Below, piece after piece: positions 7,070-16,041 of a stretch of 44,010 bases of DNA; within the stretch, counting starts at the first letter, position 1, and every line of letters starts with the position of its first letter. The stretch is from the NCBI GenBank assembly GCA_021780935.1, contig JAJXXT010000146.1, positions 1 through 44,010 of the forward strand, read 5' to 3'. The notes under the pieces were generated by a model. The model ran no database searches. It saw only the letters and a list, made by a program, of their open reading frames with translations, and was not told where the DNA came from. The translations under genes were made by a program, and so were the position numbers. The DNA is from Pseudomonadota bacterium (lineage in GTDB: Bacteria > Pseudomonadota > Alphaproteobacteria > Acetobacterales > Acetobacteraceae).

Positions 7070-7606
7070 TCAGACGCGCATCGCGGCCGATACCGCCGCG
7101 GCGCTGCCCCAGGCCACGAGCCGTGTCCATGCCCGCAGCACGGCGCCCGGCGGGCGCGTGGCTTCGGCACGGGCTTCGTCACGATGGTGCACCTCCTCGG
7201 TGCGGCAGGTCTCCAGCATGGCGCGCACCGCTGGGTGCGTCGCTGTCGCATCCAGTCGCTGGATCTGTGCGGCGTAGTGATGATCGACAAACGTCTCGAC
7301 GGCATCGATCGTGGCATAGACCGCCCGCGGCCCGGCCAGCGCCGGCAGGAACCCGGTGAGAAACCCGGCAACGCGCCATAGCGGCACCAACCGGCTGCGA
7401 TCGCCGCGCGCCAGCAACGCCTCGATCCGATCGAGATGCTGCTGTTCCGTCGCGCCGTGGCGTTCCGCGAAGCCGCGTAGCGCCGGATCGCTGGTGATGG
7501 CCAGGATGCCGCGATAGATCGCAACAGCGCCGGTTTCGCCGGCATGGTCGGAGCGCAGGGCTGCCTCCAGCCACGGCTCCCATTGCGTCCGAGTTCTTTC
7601 GGCCAT
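7070..7606 (-). CDS. coq7: Coq7-type demethoxyubiquinone hydroxylase
   Basis: A 178-residue ferritin-like diiron monooxygenase that performs the C6 hydroxylation late in ubiquinone synthesis at the membrane. All expected ligands are visible: Glu in DHAGETGA near residue 24, EQQH near 55, the Glu of ETFVDHHY near 106, and EEVHH near 140. A short hydrophobic stretch (VAGFLTGFLPALAG) fits the membrane-contacting helix. The start ATG 7606 aligns with the family; the open frame extends upstream to 7693 but carries no family residues. It lies 40 bp downstream of the COG0523 GTPase gene on the same strand and could be the last gene of that unit. It is convergent with leuA. Confidence 0.93.
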   Translation of the reverse strand: MAERTRTQWEPWLEAALRSDHAGETGAVAIYRGILAITSDPALRGFAERHGATEQQHLDRIEALLARGDRSRLVPLWRVAGFLTGFLPALAGPRAVYATIDAVETFVDHHYAAQIQRLDATATHPAVRAMLETCRTEEVHHRDEARAEATRPPGAVLRAWTRLVAWGSAAAVSAAMRV

Positions 7607-7646
7607 GGCTGGCAAATGGGCGCGCCCGCCGGTGCCGCAAGTGTCA

Positions 7647-8528
7647 TCAGCCGTGCAGGGCAGCCGTGAAATCCGCCTCCAGCGCCGCCGCATCCATCGC
7701 CTCGGTGCCGATTACCACCAGCGCCCGCTCAGCCGACACCTCGGCGCGGGTGAAGGCCCAGCGCTCGGCCGCGTATTGCAGCAGCCAGTCCCCGGCGTCG
7801 TCATCGAGGCCGCAGAACCCCTTGATGCGCAGCACCGATGCGGGCAATGCGGCGAGCAGCCCGCGCAGCGCGCCGCGGTCGAACGGACGGGGATCGCGCC
7901 AGGTCCAGGTACGGAACGGATGCACCGCCTCCGCCAGGAAGCGCGCACGGGTGTGCGGCACCGCGAAATCCAGCGCCGCCAGCGCCACGTCGCCATCGCG
8001 CGCCTCGATGACATGCGCCTGCTCGCGGATGCCGCGGACCAGGGAGCGGCTTTCGGCCAGCGCCGGGCCGGCGATATCGGCCTTGGTCAGCACCACGATG
8101 TCGGCAAAGGCGAGCTGGCCACGCAGGATATCGGCGATCGCGCCATCGCCGAGCAGGCGCGGCAGCGCGTCGGCATCCGCCAGCACCACCAGCGGCCCCA
8201 GCTCGAACCCTGGCTCGATCAGCGCGAGCTGCGCGATGCGCCAGGGATCGGCCACACCGCTCGCCTCCACGATCACGAGATCGGGCGAGCCCGCGGCCAC
8301 GCGCTCCAGCGCGGCACCGAAATCATCGCCGATCGAGCAGCAGACGCAGCCGTTGGCCAGCGTGATGCTGGTCGCGTCGGCCGCCGCGATCAGCGCTGCG
8401 TCCACCGCCACGGCACCGAAATCGTTCACCAGCACCGCGATCCGCCGGTCGGCATGCGCCAGCAGCCGGTTGACCAGCGTCGTCTTTCCGGCACCGAGAA
8501 AGCCGCCGATGACCAGCAGGCGGATCAC
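7647..8528 (-). CDS. COG0523/CobW-family G3E GTPase (metallochaperone-like)
   Basis: A 293-residue GTPase. Walker A is GGFLGAGKTT near residue 7. The family metal-binding motif CVCC appears in NGCVCCSIGDD near residue 65. The Walker B/switch region is VIVEASGVADP, and NKxD-like TKAD follows. The C-terminal CobW domain contains RIKGFCGLDD. Members insert or allocate zinc, cobalt or iron to client enzymes. Its GTG start overlaps the amidohydrolase stop as GTGA, so it is translationally coupled to a gene for a metal-dependent hydrolase, and the diiron enzyme coq7 follows. No cobalamin genes flank it, so CobW proper is not supported. There is no His-rich tail. Confidence 0.88.
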   Translation of the reverse strand: MIRLLVIGGFLGAGKTTLVNRLLAHADRRIAVLVNDFGAVAVDAALIAAADATSITLANGCVCCSIGDDFGAALERVAAGSPDLVIVEASGVADPWRIAQLALIEPGFELGPLVVLADADALPRLLGDGAIADILRGQLAFADIVVLTKADIAGPALAESRSLVRGIREQAHVIEARDGDVALAALDFAVPHTRARFLAEAVHPFRTWTWRDPRPFDRGALRGLLAALPASVLRIKGFCGLDDDAGDWLLQYAAERWAFTRAEVSAERALVVIGTEAMDAAALEADFTAALHG

Positions 8529-10150
8529 GCGCCGAACACCTCGCCGCCCAGCACCGTTGCATGCACGCCGATCTCGCGCAGCTTCTCCGGCGGCACCAGG
8601 AACGGGTCCTCCTCCAGCACCGCGAAATCCGCGAACTTGCCGGGCGCGATGCTGCCGATCGCGTGGTCGAGCTTGAGCGTCCAGGCCGGGCCGAGTGTCA
8701 CCGCGTGCAAAGCCTCCATCACCGAGAGCCGCTCGCCCGCGCCGAACACGCGCCCGCGCGAGGTCAGCCGGTTCACCGCGCACCACACGGAAAACAGCGG
8801 CCCCAGCGGCGTTACCGGCGCATCGGAATGGATCGCGATCGAAACGCCCTCGCGCTGCGCCGTGGCGGTGGCGTTCATGCGCGGTGCCCGCATCGGCCCT
8901 GCAGTCAGAGCCGCGTGCTGTTCGCCCCAGAAGTAGATGTGATTGACAAACAGGTTCGCCGCCATGCCGAGCCCCGCCATGCGGCGAAACTGCGCGGCAT
9001 CGGCCATCTGGCAGTGCTGGAGCGTGGTGCGATGCTCCGGCCGCGGGCAGCGCGCGAGCACGGTTTCGAGCGCGCCGATGGCGGTCTCGCTCGCCTCGTC
9101 GCCGTTGGTGTGGATGTGGATCTGCGCGCCGGCGCGCAGATAGGCCTCGACGATGGCGTCAAGCTCGGTGGGCGCGATATACCACATGCCCGGCGGTGCG
9201 CCGTTGTGATAGCCGGGCCAGCGCAGCCGCCCGGTGAAACCCTGGATCGAGCCATCCAGCGTCAGTTTCACGATACCGAAATGCAGCTTGTCGCTGCTGG
9301 TGCCAAGCAGCTCCTTCACCCGCGCCACGCCCTCCGCTACGCCGTATTCCCGCGCGCCGAGGGCCGCGACCAGCCGCATCGGAAAATCCGCCGACGCCGT
9401 CACGCGGCGCATGACGTCCACGGTTTCGCCGTCGAGCCTTCGTTGCAGGTCGGTGGCGGTGGTGATGCCGACGCGGGCGGCCTGGCGGGCAAAGGCGCGA
9501 AGGCCCTCCTCGTCGATGCGCTGCATCAGCCCGCCGCCGCCGACAACCCGCGTCGCGCGCTGCATCGCCGGCGGGCCCATCAGCTCGCCGGTCAGGCCGT
9601 TTTCGTCGCGCAACAACCCGTCGAGGTTGGAATCGGCGCTGAACCCCGCGCGCTCCAGCACCATGGAGCTGACATTGATGATGTGGCCGGAGGCGTGGGA
9701 GACCACGATCGGGCGCGTTGGCGAGATCGCGTCGAGATCGCGCCGATGCAACCGTGGGCCATCATAATAGATCGGGTCGAAACCCCAGACCAGCAGTGGC
9801 TCGTCCTCCGGCAGCGCTGCCTCCAGCGCCTGCAGCCGGGCCAACGCCTCGGCCAGAGTCGTCACCCCTGGCGTGATGCCGCCATCGGGCGCCGCGCGGT
9901 CGAAATAGCCGAGATACGGGCGGCGCCAGACCATGCCCTCCGCCGCGTGGCTGTGCCCCTCGACGAAGCCGGGCAGCATCACCTTGTCGGCGAAGCGTCC
10001 GTCCTCCACGGCATCCGCGTACATGCCCAGCAGTTCCGGCCCGCCGGCACCGAGAATGCGGCCGTCGCGCACCGCGATATGGGTCGCCTCCGGCAGCGTG
10101 GCATCCATCGTCAACACGCGCCGCGCCCGATAGACATGGGTTGTCGTCAT
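8525..10150 (-). CDS. YtcJ-like amidohydrolase (amidohydrolase family 3)
   Basis: A 541-residue metal-dependent hydrolase. After a beta-sandwich N-terminus (VLTMDA..GRILGAG) comes the metal-binding HxH in GHSHAAEG. Further ligands are the His residues in HIHTNGDEA and LQHCQMADA, and the Asp in AIHSDAPVTPLGP. The C-terminus IAPGKFADFAVLEEDP is typical of the superfamily. Family members hydrolyse amide, imide or related C-N bonds; substrate is not predictable. There is no signal peptide. ATG 10150 has aggag 11 nt upstream; ATG 10159 is possible but too close to it. The stop overlaps the COG0523 GTPase start by 4 nt. Divergent from tcuA across 85 bp. Confidence 0.9.
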   Translation of the reverse strand: MTTTHVYRARRVLTMDATLPEATHIAVRDGRILGAGGPELLGMYADAVEDGRFADKVMLPGFVEGHSHAAEGMVWRRPYLGYFDRAAPDGGITPGVTTLAEALARLQALEAALPEDEPLLVWGFDPIYYDGPRLHRRDLDAISPTRPIVVSHASGHIINVSSMVLERAGFSADSNLDGLLRDENGLTGELMGPPAMQRATRVVGGGGLMQRIDEEGLRAFARQAARVGITTATDLQRRLDGETVDVMRRVTASADFPMRLVAALGAREYGVAEGVARVKELLGTSSDKLHFGIVKLTLDGSIQGFTGRLRWPGYHNGAPPGMWYIAPTELDAIVEAYLRAGAQIHIHTNGDEASETAIGALETVLARCPRPEHRTTLQHCQMADAAQFRRMAGLGMAANLFVNHIYFWGEQHAALTAGPMRAPRMNATATAQREGVSIAIHSDAPVTPLGPLFSVWCAVNRLTSRGRVFGAGERLSVMEALHAVTLGPAWTLKLDHAIGSIAPGKFADFAVLEEDPFLVPPEKLREIGVHATVLGGEVFGA

Positions 10151-10235
10151 CGCCCGCATCGCTCCTGTTTCATCGGGCGATGTTCCGCGCCGCCGCCGGC
10201 TTTCGCAAGCGCCACCGCTCTGCAACACTCGACGG

Positions 10236-11633
10236 ATGCAGACGGATGCGCAAACCCCGGACGTGCTGGTGATCGGCGGTGGCAACGCCGCCATCGCGGC
10301 CGCCATCACCGCGCGTCGCCTCGGCGCCTCGGTGCTGGTGGCCGAGGCCGCGCCGCGGCCGATGCGCGGCGGCAACACGCGCCACACGCGCAACCTCCGC
10401 GCGATGCACCTGCAGCCGGAGGGCACGCTGACCGGCGCCTATCTGGAGGACGAGTACTGGGACGACCTGCTGCGCGTGACTCACGGCCAGACCGACGAGG
10501 CGCTGGCCCGCATGGCCATCCGCGCCTCGGCCGGGCTGGTCGCGTTTCATGCCGGCTGCGGCGCGCGTTTCCAGCCCTCGCTCGCCGGCACGCTGTCGCT
10601 GTCGCGCACCAACGCGTTCTTCCTCGGCGGCGGCAAGGCGCTGCTCAACGCGCTCTATCGCGAGGCCGAGCGGCTTGGCGTCGTCATTCGCTACGATGCG
10701 CCGGCGCGGGCCCTCACCCTGCGCGACGGCGCCATCGCCGAGGTGGTGCTGGAGGCGCCCGGCGGCGAGCAGCGCATCGCGCCGCGCGCGGTGGTCGCGG
10801 CTTCCGGCGGTTTTCAGGCCAACATCGCGTGGATGCGCGAATACTGGGGGGAGGCCGCGGAGAATTTCATCATCCGCGGCACGCCCTATGCCCAGGGTGA
10901 GGTGCTGCGCCTGCTGCTCGATGCCGGCTGCGCGCCGGTGGGCGACCCAACGCAGTGCCACGCTATCGCGCTCGACGGCCGCGCGCCGCGCTTCGACGGC
11001 GGCATCGCCACCCGTTTGGATTCCGTTCCGTTCAGCATCGTGGTCAATCGCGACGCCCAGCGCTTCTACGACGAGGGCGAGGATCTCTGGCCGAAGCGCT
11101 ATGCGATCTGGGGCCGCCTCATCGCGCAGCAGCCAGGCCAGATCGCCTATTCGATCTGCGACGCGCCGGCCGCGCGCGACTTCATGCCCTCGGTGTTTCC
11201 CGCTGTCGCAGCACCCACCATCGCCGACCTCGCCCGCGCGCTGGGGCTCGATCCGCTGGCGCTCGCGGCGACGGTCAACGACTATAACGCGGCGGTGCGC
11301 GACGGCAGATTCGACCCGGCGAGCCTCGATGATTGCCGCACCGAGGGGCTGGCCGTCGCGAAAACGCACTGGGCGAGGCGCATCGAAGCGCCGCCCTTCA
11401 TCGGCTACCCGCTGCGACCTGGCATCACCTTCACCTATCTCGGCGTGCGCGTGGACGAGACGGCGCGGGTGCTGTTACAGGACGGTTCGGGGGCGGCCAA
11501 TCTGTTCGCGGCCGGCGAGATCATGGCCGGCAACATTCTCGGCCGCGGCTATCTCGCGGGCTTCGGCATGACCATCGGCGGCGTGTTCGGGCGCCTGGCC
11601 GGGGAGGGGGCAGGGCGCCATGCCCGTAACTGA
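10236..11633 (+). CDS. tcuA: FAD-dependent tricarballylate dehydrogenase
   Basis: A 465-residue flavoprotein of the fumarate reductase/succinate dehydrogenase flavoprotein group. The FAD motif DVLVIGGGNAAIAAAITA is at residues 9-26, followed by RGGNTRHTRNLR. Further on are VVAASGGFQANIAWM and the C-terminal AGEIMAGNILGRGYLAGFG that closes the FAD site. In Salmonella TcuA oxidises tricarballylate to cis-aconitate and passes electrons to TcuB. It overlaps tcuB by 14 bp, so the two are co-translated. The TcuC transporter and TcuR regulator usual in Salmonella are not adjacent. A CobZ-like role is less likely because no cobalamin genes are near. Confidence 0.88.
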   Translation: MQTDAQTPDVLVIGGGNAAIAAAITARRLGASVLVAEAAPRPMRGGNTRHTRNLRAMHLQPEGTLTGAYLEDEYWDDLLRVTHGQTDEALARMAIRASAGLVAFHAGCGARFQPSLAGTLSLSRTNAFFLGGGKALLNALYREAERLGVVIRYDAPARALTLRDGAIAEVVLEAPGGEQRIAPRAVVAASGGFQANIAWMREYWGEAAENFIIRGTPYAQGEVLRLLLDAGCAPVGDPTQCHAIALDGRAPRFDGGIATRLDSVPFSIVVNRDAQRFYDEGEDLWPKRYAIWGRLIAQQPGQIAYSICDAPAARDFMPSVFPAVAAPTIADLARALGLDPLALAATVNDYNAAVRDGRFDPASLDDCRTEGLAVAKTHWARRIEAPPFIGYPLRPGITFTYLGVRVDETARVLLQDGSGAANLFAAGEIMAGNILGRGYLAGFGMTIGGVFGRLAGEGAGRHARN

Positions 11634-12699
11634 AACCGCGACGATGCCGGAGGCGCGGCGCGCCCTCGAGATCTGCAACGCCTGCCGCTATTGCGAGGGT
11701 TTCTGCGCTGTCTTTCCGGCGATGGAACGGCGCCGTGAGTTCGCGGCACCCGACCTCGCCTTCATCGCCAATCTCTGCCACGGCTGCAACGGCTGCTATC
11801 ATGCCTGCCAGTACGCGCCGCCGCATGAATGGGCGCTGAACCTGCCCGCGGCACTCTCGCGCGTGCGGCGGGAATCGTGGATCGAAACGATCCGGCCGGC
11901 GTTCCTGCGCGACCTGCTGCGCCACCCCTGGGCAACGGTTGCCGCCGCCGTGGCGCTGGGCTTCGTCGCGGCGCTGGTCGCGGCCCATGGCATCGGCGTG
12001 GCCCATGTCGGCCCGGGCGCCTTCTATGCGGTGATCGGCCTGCCGACGCTGATCGCCCTCGGCTCCATCACGTTCCTGTTCGCCATCGCGGCGATGGCCG
12101 CATCCACGCTTGCCGCCTGGCGCGGGCTCGGCGGTTCACCGCGCCTCGTCCACTTGCTGCGCGGTCTGCATGACGGGGTCACGCTGAAGAATCTCGGCGG
12201 TGGCGGCGGCGAATGCCCCTATCCGCGGGAGCGGCCGACGCGGGCGCGCCGCCACGCGCATCACACACTGGCCGGCGGTTTCCTGCTCGCCTTCGCCGCG
12301 ACCTCGGTTGCCACCGTCGATGAGCACGTGTTCGGCTGGCACGCGCCCTATCCGTTTCTTAGCCTGCCGGTGCTGCTCGGCACCGCGGGCGGCGTGCTGA
12401 TGCTGGCGGGGGCGGCGTCGTTGCTCGTGCTCAAGCGCCTGGCCGACCCCGCACCGCTCGCGGCCGAGACGCTGGCCGCGGACCGCGTGCTGCTGTGGCT
12501 GCTCGGTGCCATCGCCGCGAGCGGGCTGCTGCTGCTGGCGCTGCGTGCGACGGCGGCGATGCCGCTGCTGCTGACCATCCACCTGGCCATGGTGCTGGGG
12601 CTTTTTCTGACCATGCCGTTCGGCAAGTTGATCCACGCGCCGCATCGTCTCGCGGCCCTGGTGCGCGATGCGATGGAGCGCCGCTCACCCCACGCCTAG
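11620..12699 (+). CDS. tcuB: tricarballylate utilization 4Fe-4S membrane protein
   Basis: A 359-residue electron-transfer protein. Two 4Fe-4S motifs of the form CxxCxxCxxxC occur near residues 19-29 (CNACRYCEGFC) and 53-63 (CHGCNGCYHAC). The rest is a membrane domain with about six hydrophobic segments, e.g. TVAAAVALGFVAALVAAHG and LLLTIHLAMVLGLFLTM, with His residues that could ligate haem b. TcuB reoxidises the FADH2 of TcuA and passes electrons to the quinone pool. Its 3' end overlaps the convergent livF by 15 bp. The start ATG 11620 lies inside the end of tcuA. Confidence 0.88.
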   Translation: MPVTETATMPEARRALEICNACRYCEGFCAVFPAMERRREFAAPDLAFIANLCHGCNGCYHACQYAPPHEWALNLPAALSRVRRESWIETIRPAFLRDLLRHPWATVAAAVALGFVAALVAAHGIGVAHVGPGAFYAVIGLPTLIALGSITFLFAIAAMAASTLAAWRGLGGSPRLVHLLRGLHDGVTLKNLGGGGGECPYPRERPTRARRHAHHTLAGGFLLAFAATSVATVDEHVFGWHAPYPFLSLPVLLGTAGGVLMLAGAASLLVLKRLADPAPLAAETLAADRVLLWLLGAIAASGLLLLALRATAAMPLLLTIHLAMVLGLFLTMPFGKLIHAPHRLAALVRDAMERRSPHA

Positions 12700-13386
12700 C
12701 GTCGCATCGAGCAAACTGGGGTCGGCCAGCAGGTCGGCACTCGCCGCGGTGAGGGCCACGCTGCCGCGCACCAGCACCAGCGCGTCATCCGTCACCTCCA
12801 GCGCCTTGCGCGCGTGCTGCTCCACCAGGATCGCGCTCACCCCCTCCTCGCGCAGAATTCGCCGCGTCGCCGCCAGCACTTCCTGCACCAGGATCGGCGC
12901 CAGCCCCTCGGTCGGCTCGTCGAGCAGCAGCAGGCTTGGGTTGAGCATCAGCGCGCGGCCGATCGCCAGCATCTGCTGCTCGCCGCCGGAAAGCTGGGTG
13001 CCCATGTTGCCCCGCCGCTCCGCCAGCCGCGGAAACAGCGCATAGACCCGCGCCACGTCCCAGGCCCCCGGCCGCGCCACGGCGGTGAGGTTTTCCTCCA
13101 CGGTCAACGAGCGGAAGATGTTGCGCTCCTGCGGCACCCAGCCGATCCCCGACGCGGCGCGCGCCTCGGGGGCGAGGCGGGTGATGTCCCGCCCGGCGAG
13201 GCGCAGCGTGCCGCCGCGATGGCGCGTCAGCCCCATGATGGTGTTGAGCAGCGTCGTCTTGCCCATGCCGTTGCGCCCGAGCACGGCGAGGGAGCGGCCC
13301 TCTGCCAGCGAAAAACTGACGCCGCCGAGCACCACGGCGCCGCCATAGCCCGCGGACAGCGTCTCGGCGGCGAGCAGGTCAGTCAT
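12685..13386 (-). CDS. livF: branched-chain-type ABC transporter ATP-binding protein
   Basis: A 233-residue ATPase of the LivF group. Walker A is GRNGMGKTT, signature LSGGEQQMLAIGRAL, Walker B LLLLDEPTEGLAP, and the H-loop VEQHARKAL. These motifs, especially EGLAP after Walker B, are diagnostic of LivF. It pairs with LivG beneath the LivHM permease. ATG 13386 overlaps the livG stop by 8 bp; the open frame further upstream is livG shadow. It is the last gene of the five-gene liv unit and runs into tcuB tail to tail. Confidence 0.94.
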   Translation of the reverse strand: MTDLLAAETLSAGYGGAVVLGGVSFSLAEGRSLAVLGRNGMGKTTLLNTIMGLTRHRGGTLRLAGRDITRLAPEARAASGIGWVPQERNIFRSLTVEENLTAVARPGAWDVARVYALFPRLAERRGNMGTQLSGGEQQMLAIGRALMLNPSLLLLDEPTEGLAPILVQEVLAATRRILREEGVSAILVEQHARKALEVTDDALVLVRGSVALTAASADLLADPSLLDATLGVG

Positions 13387-14146
13387 GCTCCGCCTCGCCG
13401 AGATAGACCTCACGCACGCGCGGATCGGCGGCGATCTCGGCCGGCGTGCCGCTGGCCAGCACCGCGCCCGCCGCGAGCACGGTGATGCGGCGCGCAAAGC
13501 GGAACACCAGGTCCATATCATGCTCGATCAGCAGCACCGCGACATCTTCGGGCAAAGCGGCGACACCATCGAGAATCTCCTCGCGCTCGCCCTCCGGCAC
13601 ACCGGCGGCCGGCTCGTCGAGCAGCAGCACGCGCGGCCGGCAGGCGATGGCGATCGCGATCTCCAGCAGCCGCTGCTTGCCATAGGGCAGGGTGCCGGCC
13701 GCGGTGTCGGCCACGTCGGCGAGGTGGAATCGTTGCAGGATCGTCTCGGCCTCGGCGGCGATCGCGGCATCGCTGCCGAGCGGGCGCCACGCATGCGTCC
13801 CCAGCCCCGCCGCCTGGCTCGCCGCCAGCACCACGCTTCGGCGGGGCGACATGGCGGCAAAGATCTGGTTGATCTGAAACGTGCGCACCAGACCACGGCG
13901 CACGCGCTGATCGGGCCGCAGCCGGGTGATATCCGCCCCCGCGAATTCGATGCGCCCGGAATCGGCGCGGATCGTTCCGGAGAGGAGGTTGATCAACGTC
14001 GTCTTGCCCGCACCGTTGGGTCCGATCAGCGCCTCGCGCGCGCCCGCCTGCAGCGACAGCGAGACATCGTTGGTCGCCACCAGCCCACCGAAGCGGCAGA
14101 TCAGTCCCGTCGCCGCGAGAACCGGCGCCATGATCGTTGGTGCCAT
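13379..14146 (-). CDS. livG: branched-chain-type ABC transporter ATP-binding protein
   Basis: A 255-residue LivG-type ATPase. Walker A is GPNGAGKTT, followed by the LivG-typical GLVRTFQINQIF. The signature is shifted to TLPYGKQRLLEIAIAIA, normal for LivG, where LPYG replaces LSGG. Walker B is VLLLDEPAAGV and the H-loop LIEHDMDLVF. ATG 14146 shares one base with the livM stop (TGATG), a translational coupling arrangement; ATG 14131 is a weaker alternative. Confidence 0.94.
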   Translation of the reverse strand: MAPTIMAPVLAATGLICRFGGLVATNDVSLSLQAGAREALIGPNGAGKTTLINLLSGTIRADSGRIEFAGADITRLRPDQRVRRGLVRTFQINQIFAAMSPRRSVVLAASQAAGLGTHAWRPLGSDAAIAAEAETILQRFHLADVADTAAGTLPYGKQRLLEIAIAIACRPRVLLLDEPAAGVPEGEREEILDGVAALPEDVAVLLIEHDMDLVFRFARRITVLAAGAVLASGTPAEIAADPRVREVYLGEAEHD

Positions 14147-15096
14147 CAGGGTCGGCCGCGCAGGCGCCGCCACAACAGCACCGGCCAGGCGGCATCCCCC
14201 TCGGGGCGCAGCAGCACCAGCGCCATCAGCGCGATGCCCACCCAGAGTTGCCAGTATTCTGGCGTGAGGTTGGACAGCCAGTTCTGCACCAGGCGAAACA
14301 CCACGGCGCCCGCGAGCGCGCCATAAAGCGTGCCGGCGCCACCCACCACCACCATCAACAGCGCGTCCGCTGAGCGCTCGATCGAGAGACCCTCAACGGA
14401 CGCGAATTGTGTTGTCACCGTCAGCAGCGCGCCGGCGATGCCGGCATAGGCGGCGCCGATCGTGTAGATGGCGATCAGCCGCCGCGTGACCGGAATGCCG
14501 ATTGCCGCAGCCCGCCGCGGGTTGGCGCCCACCGCGCGCACCGACCAGCCGAACGGCGAGCGCACCACCGTCCGCGCCACCGCGAAGGCCAGGAACAGCA
14601 CCACGAGGCTGAAAGCGTAGGCGAGATGCCCGTCGAGCCCGAACGTGAAGCGCCCAAACAGCTTGCCGACATCGAGCCCGTCCATCCCGTCGGAGCCGCC
14701 CGTCACCGCGACCCAGCGCGTGGCGATTTCGCGCAGCACAGCCGCGACCGCGACCGTCACCATCAGCCGCGTGAGGTCGGTCCCGCGCAGCACCAGAAAA
14801 CTCGTGGCGAAGCCCAGCCCCGCCGTCGCCAGACCGCCCGCCAGCAGGCAGAGCAGCGGATCGCCGAACCCGAGCTTTGCCATCATCCCTGCCGCATAGG
14901 CCCCGAAGCCGAAAAACGCCGCCTGGCCCAGGGTCACGATGCCGCCGAAGCCGAGCACGAGATCGAGCGACAGCGCGAACAGCGCCGTGATCGCGACGTC
15001 GTTCAGCAGAGGATGCCAGGAGCCGAGCAGGAACCAGCTCGCCGCGGCCGCGAGCCAGGCCAGGATCTCCGCCGGGTGCCAGAGACGGGGTCTCAC
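14146..15096 (-). CDS. livM: branched-chain-type ABC transporter permease
   Basis: A permease of about 316 residues with eight to ten hydrophobic helices. The LivM hallmark GFGGIVTLGQAAFFGFGAY lies in its N-terminal third, and the cytoplasmic EAA-like region SPFGWSVRAVGANPRRAAAIG meets the ATPases. GTG 15096 is chosen because GGAG lies 8 nt upstream; the frame stays open to a TTG at 15147, only 3 nt after the livH stop, which would add 17 residues but lacks a good binding site. It forms the translocation pore with LivH. Confidence 0.88.
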   Translation of the reverse strand: MRPRLWHPAEILAWLAAAASWFLLGSWHPLLNDVAITALFALSLDLVLGFGGIVTLGQAAFFGFGAYAAGMMAKLGFGDPLLCLLAGGLATAGLGFATSFLVLRGTDLTRLMVTVAVAAVLREIATRWVAVTGGSDGMDGLDVGKLFGRFTFGLDGHLAYAFSLVVLFLAFAVARTVVRSPFGWSVRAVGANPRRAAAIGIPVTRRLIAIYTIGAAYAGIAGALLTVTTQFASVEGLSIERSADALLMVVVGGAGTLYGALAGAVVFRLVQNWLSNLTPEYWQLWVGIALMALVLLRPEGDAAWPVLLWRRLRGRP

Positions 15097-15150
15097 CTGC
15101 CTGGCTCCGACCACGCGCGCGCCATCGCGCGCCTCACCGGCGGACAACCC

Positions 15151-16011
15151 TCATCGGGCACCGCGGGGCGCGAACAGCCCCTGTGGGCGCAGCAGCAGGA
15201 CCACCAGCATGACGGTGTAGATGATGAACGCGCCGAGTTGCGGGACGAAATATTTGCCCGCGACGTCGGCCACGCCGAGCAGCACCGCGGCACAGAGCGG
15301 GCCCGTGATGCCGGCACTGCCGCCCACCGCCACCACGATGAGAAAATAGACCAGGAAATTCAGGGGAAAATTCGGATCGAGCCCAAGCACCTGCGCGCCC
15401 AGCGCCCCACCCAGCCCGGCCAGCGCGCTGCCGGCCACAAAACTGGCGGTGAACAGGAAATCCACTTTGATCCCCAGCCCGCGCGCCGTCCGCCGGTCAT
15501 CCACCGCCGCGCGCAACTGGCTGCCGAAGCGCGTGCGCGCGAGCACGAGCTGCAGCGCCAGCGCGATCGCCCCGCACAGCGCGACGAGGAAGATATCGCC
15601 GAACCCGATGTCCACGCCCGCCACGTGGATGTGCCTATTGAGCCAGGCTGGCTGATGCAGAAACTGCCGCGAGGACCCCGCCGTTGCCGTCGTCACTGCA
15701 ATCGAAACGAAAACCAGGCCGATGGTGAACAGCGTCTGGTCCAGCGCCGATTTGCGGTAGATGTGGATATAGAGCGTCTTCTCCAGCACCAGGCCCAACA
15801 GCCCCGCGGCGAGGGCGGCCAGCGGCAGGGCGGCCAGGAACGGCACGCCCGCATGCTGTGTCAGCGCCACCGCGACATAGCCGCCCGCCATGGCCAGCGT
15901 GCCATGCGCGAGGTTGATGACATTCATTACCCCGAGTGTCACCGAAAGCCCGACCGCCAGCACGAACAGCAGCATGCCGTAGGCGACGCCCTGGAACAGG
16001 ATTGACAGCAC
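15151..16011 (-). CDS. livH: branched-chain-type ABC transporter permease
   Basis: A 286-residue LivH-type permease. The N-terminal LGVMNVINLAHGTLAMAGGY is diagnostic for LivH. RTRFGSQLRAAVDDRRTARG is the coupling loop, and the C-terminus ends in LLRPQGLFAPRG. The start is GTG 16011. It is 30 bp downstream of livK and upstream of livM in the same unit. Transported substrate may be branched-chain amino acids, amides, urea or aromatic acids, since this permease group is broad. Confidence 0.93.
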   Translation of the reverse strand: MLSILFQGVAYGMLLFVLAVGLSVTLGVMNVINLAHGTLAMAGGYVAVALTQHAGVPFLAALPLAALAAGLLGLVLEKTLYIHIYRKSALDQTLFTIGLVFVSIAVTTATAGSSRQFLHQPAWLNRHIHVAGVDIGFGDIFLVALCGAIALALQLVLARTRFGSQLRAAVDDRRTARGLGIKVDFLFTASFVAGSALAGLGGALGAQVLGLDPNFPLNFLVYFLIVVAVGGSAGITGPLCAAVLLGVADVAGKYFVPQLGAFIIYTVMLVVLLLRPQGLFAPRGAR

Positions 16012-16041
16012 CGCCCGCCGCCCCCGGCAGCACCCGGTTCG

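Noticed and set aside
5136..7130. A 664-codon open frame antisense to leuA
   Set aside because: No recognisable domain, and leuA on the opposite strand is fully conserved and intact.
8561..10900. A 779-codon open frame on the plus strand
   Set aside because: It lies opposite the amidohydrolase and into tcuA in another frame. Composition is Arg/His/Gln/Pro-rich with no family motif, as expected for antisense shadows in GC-rich DNA.
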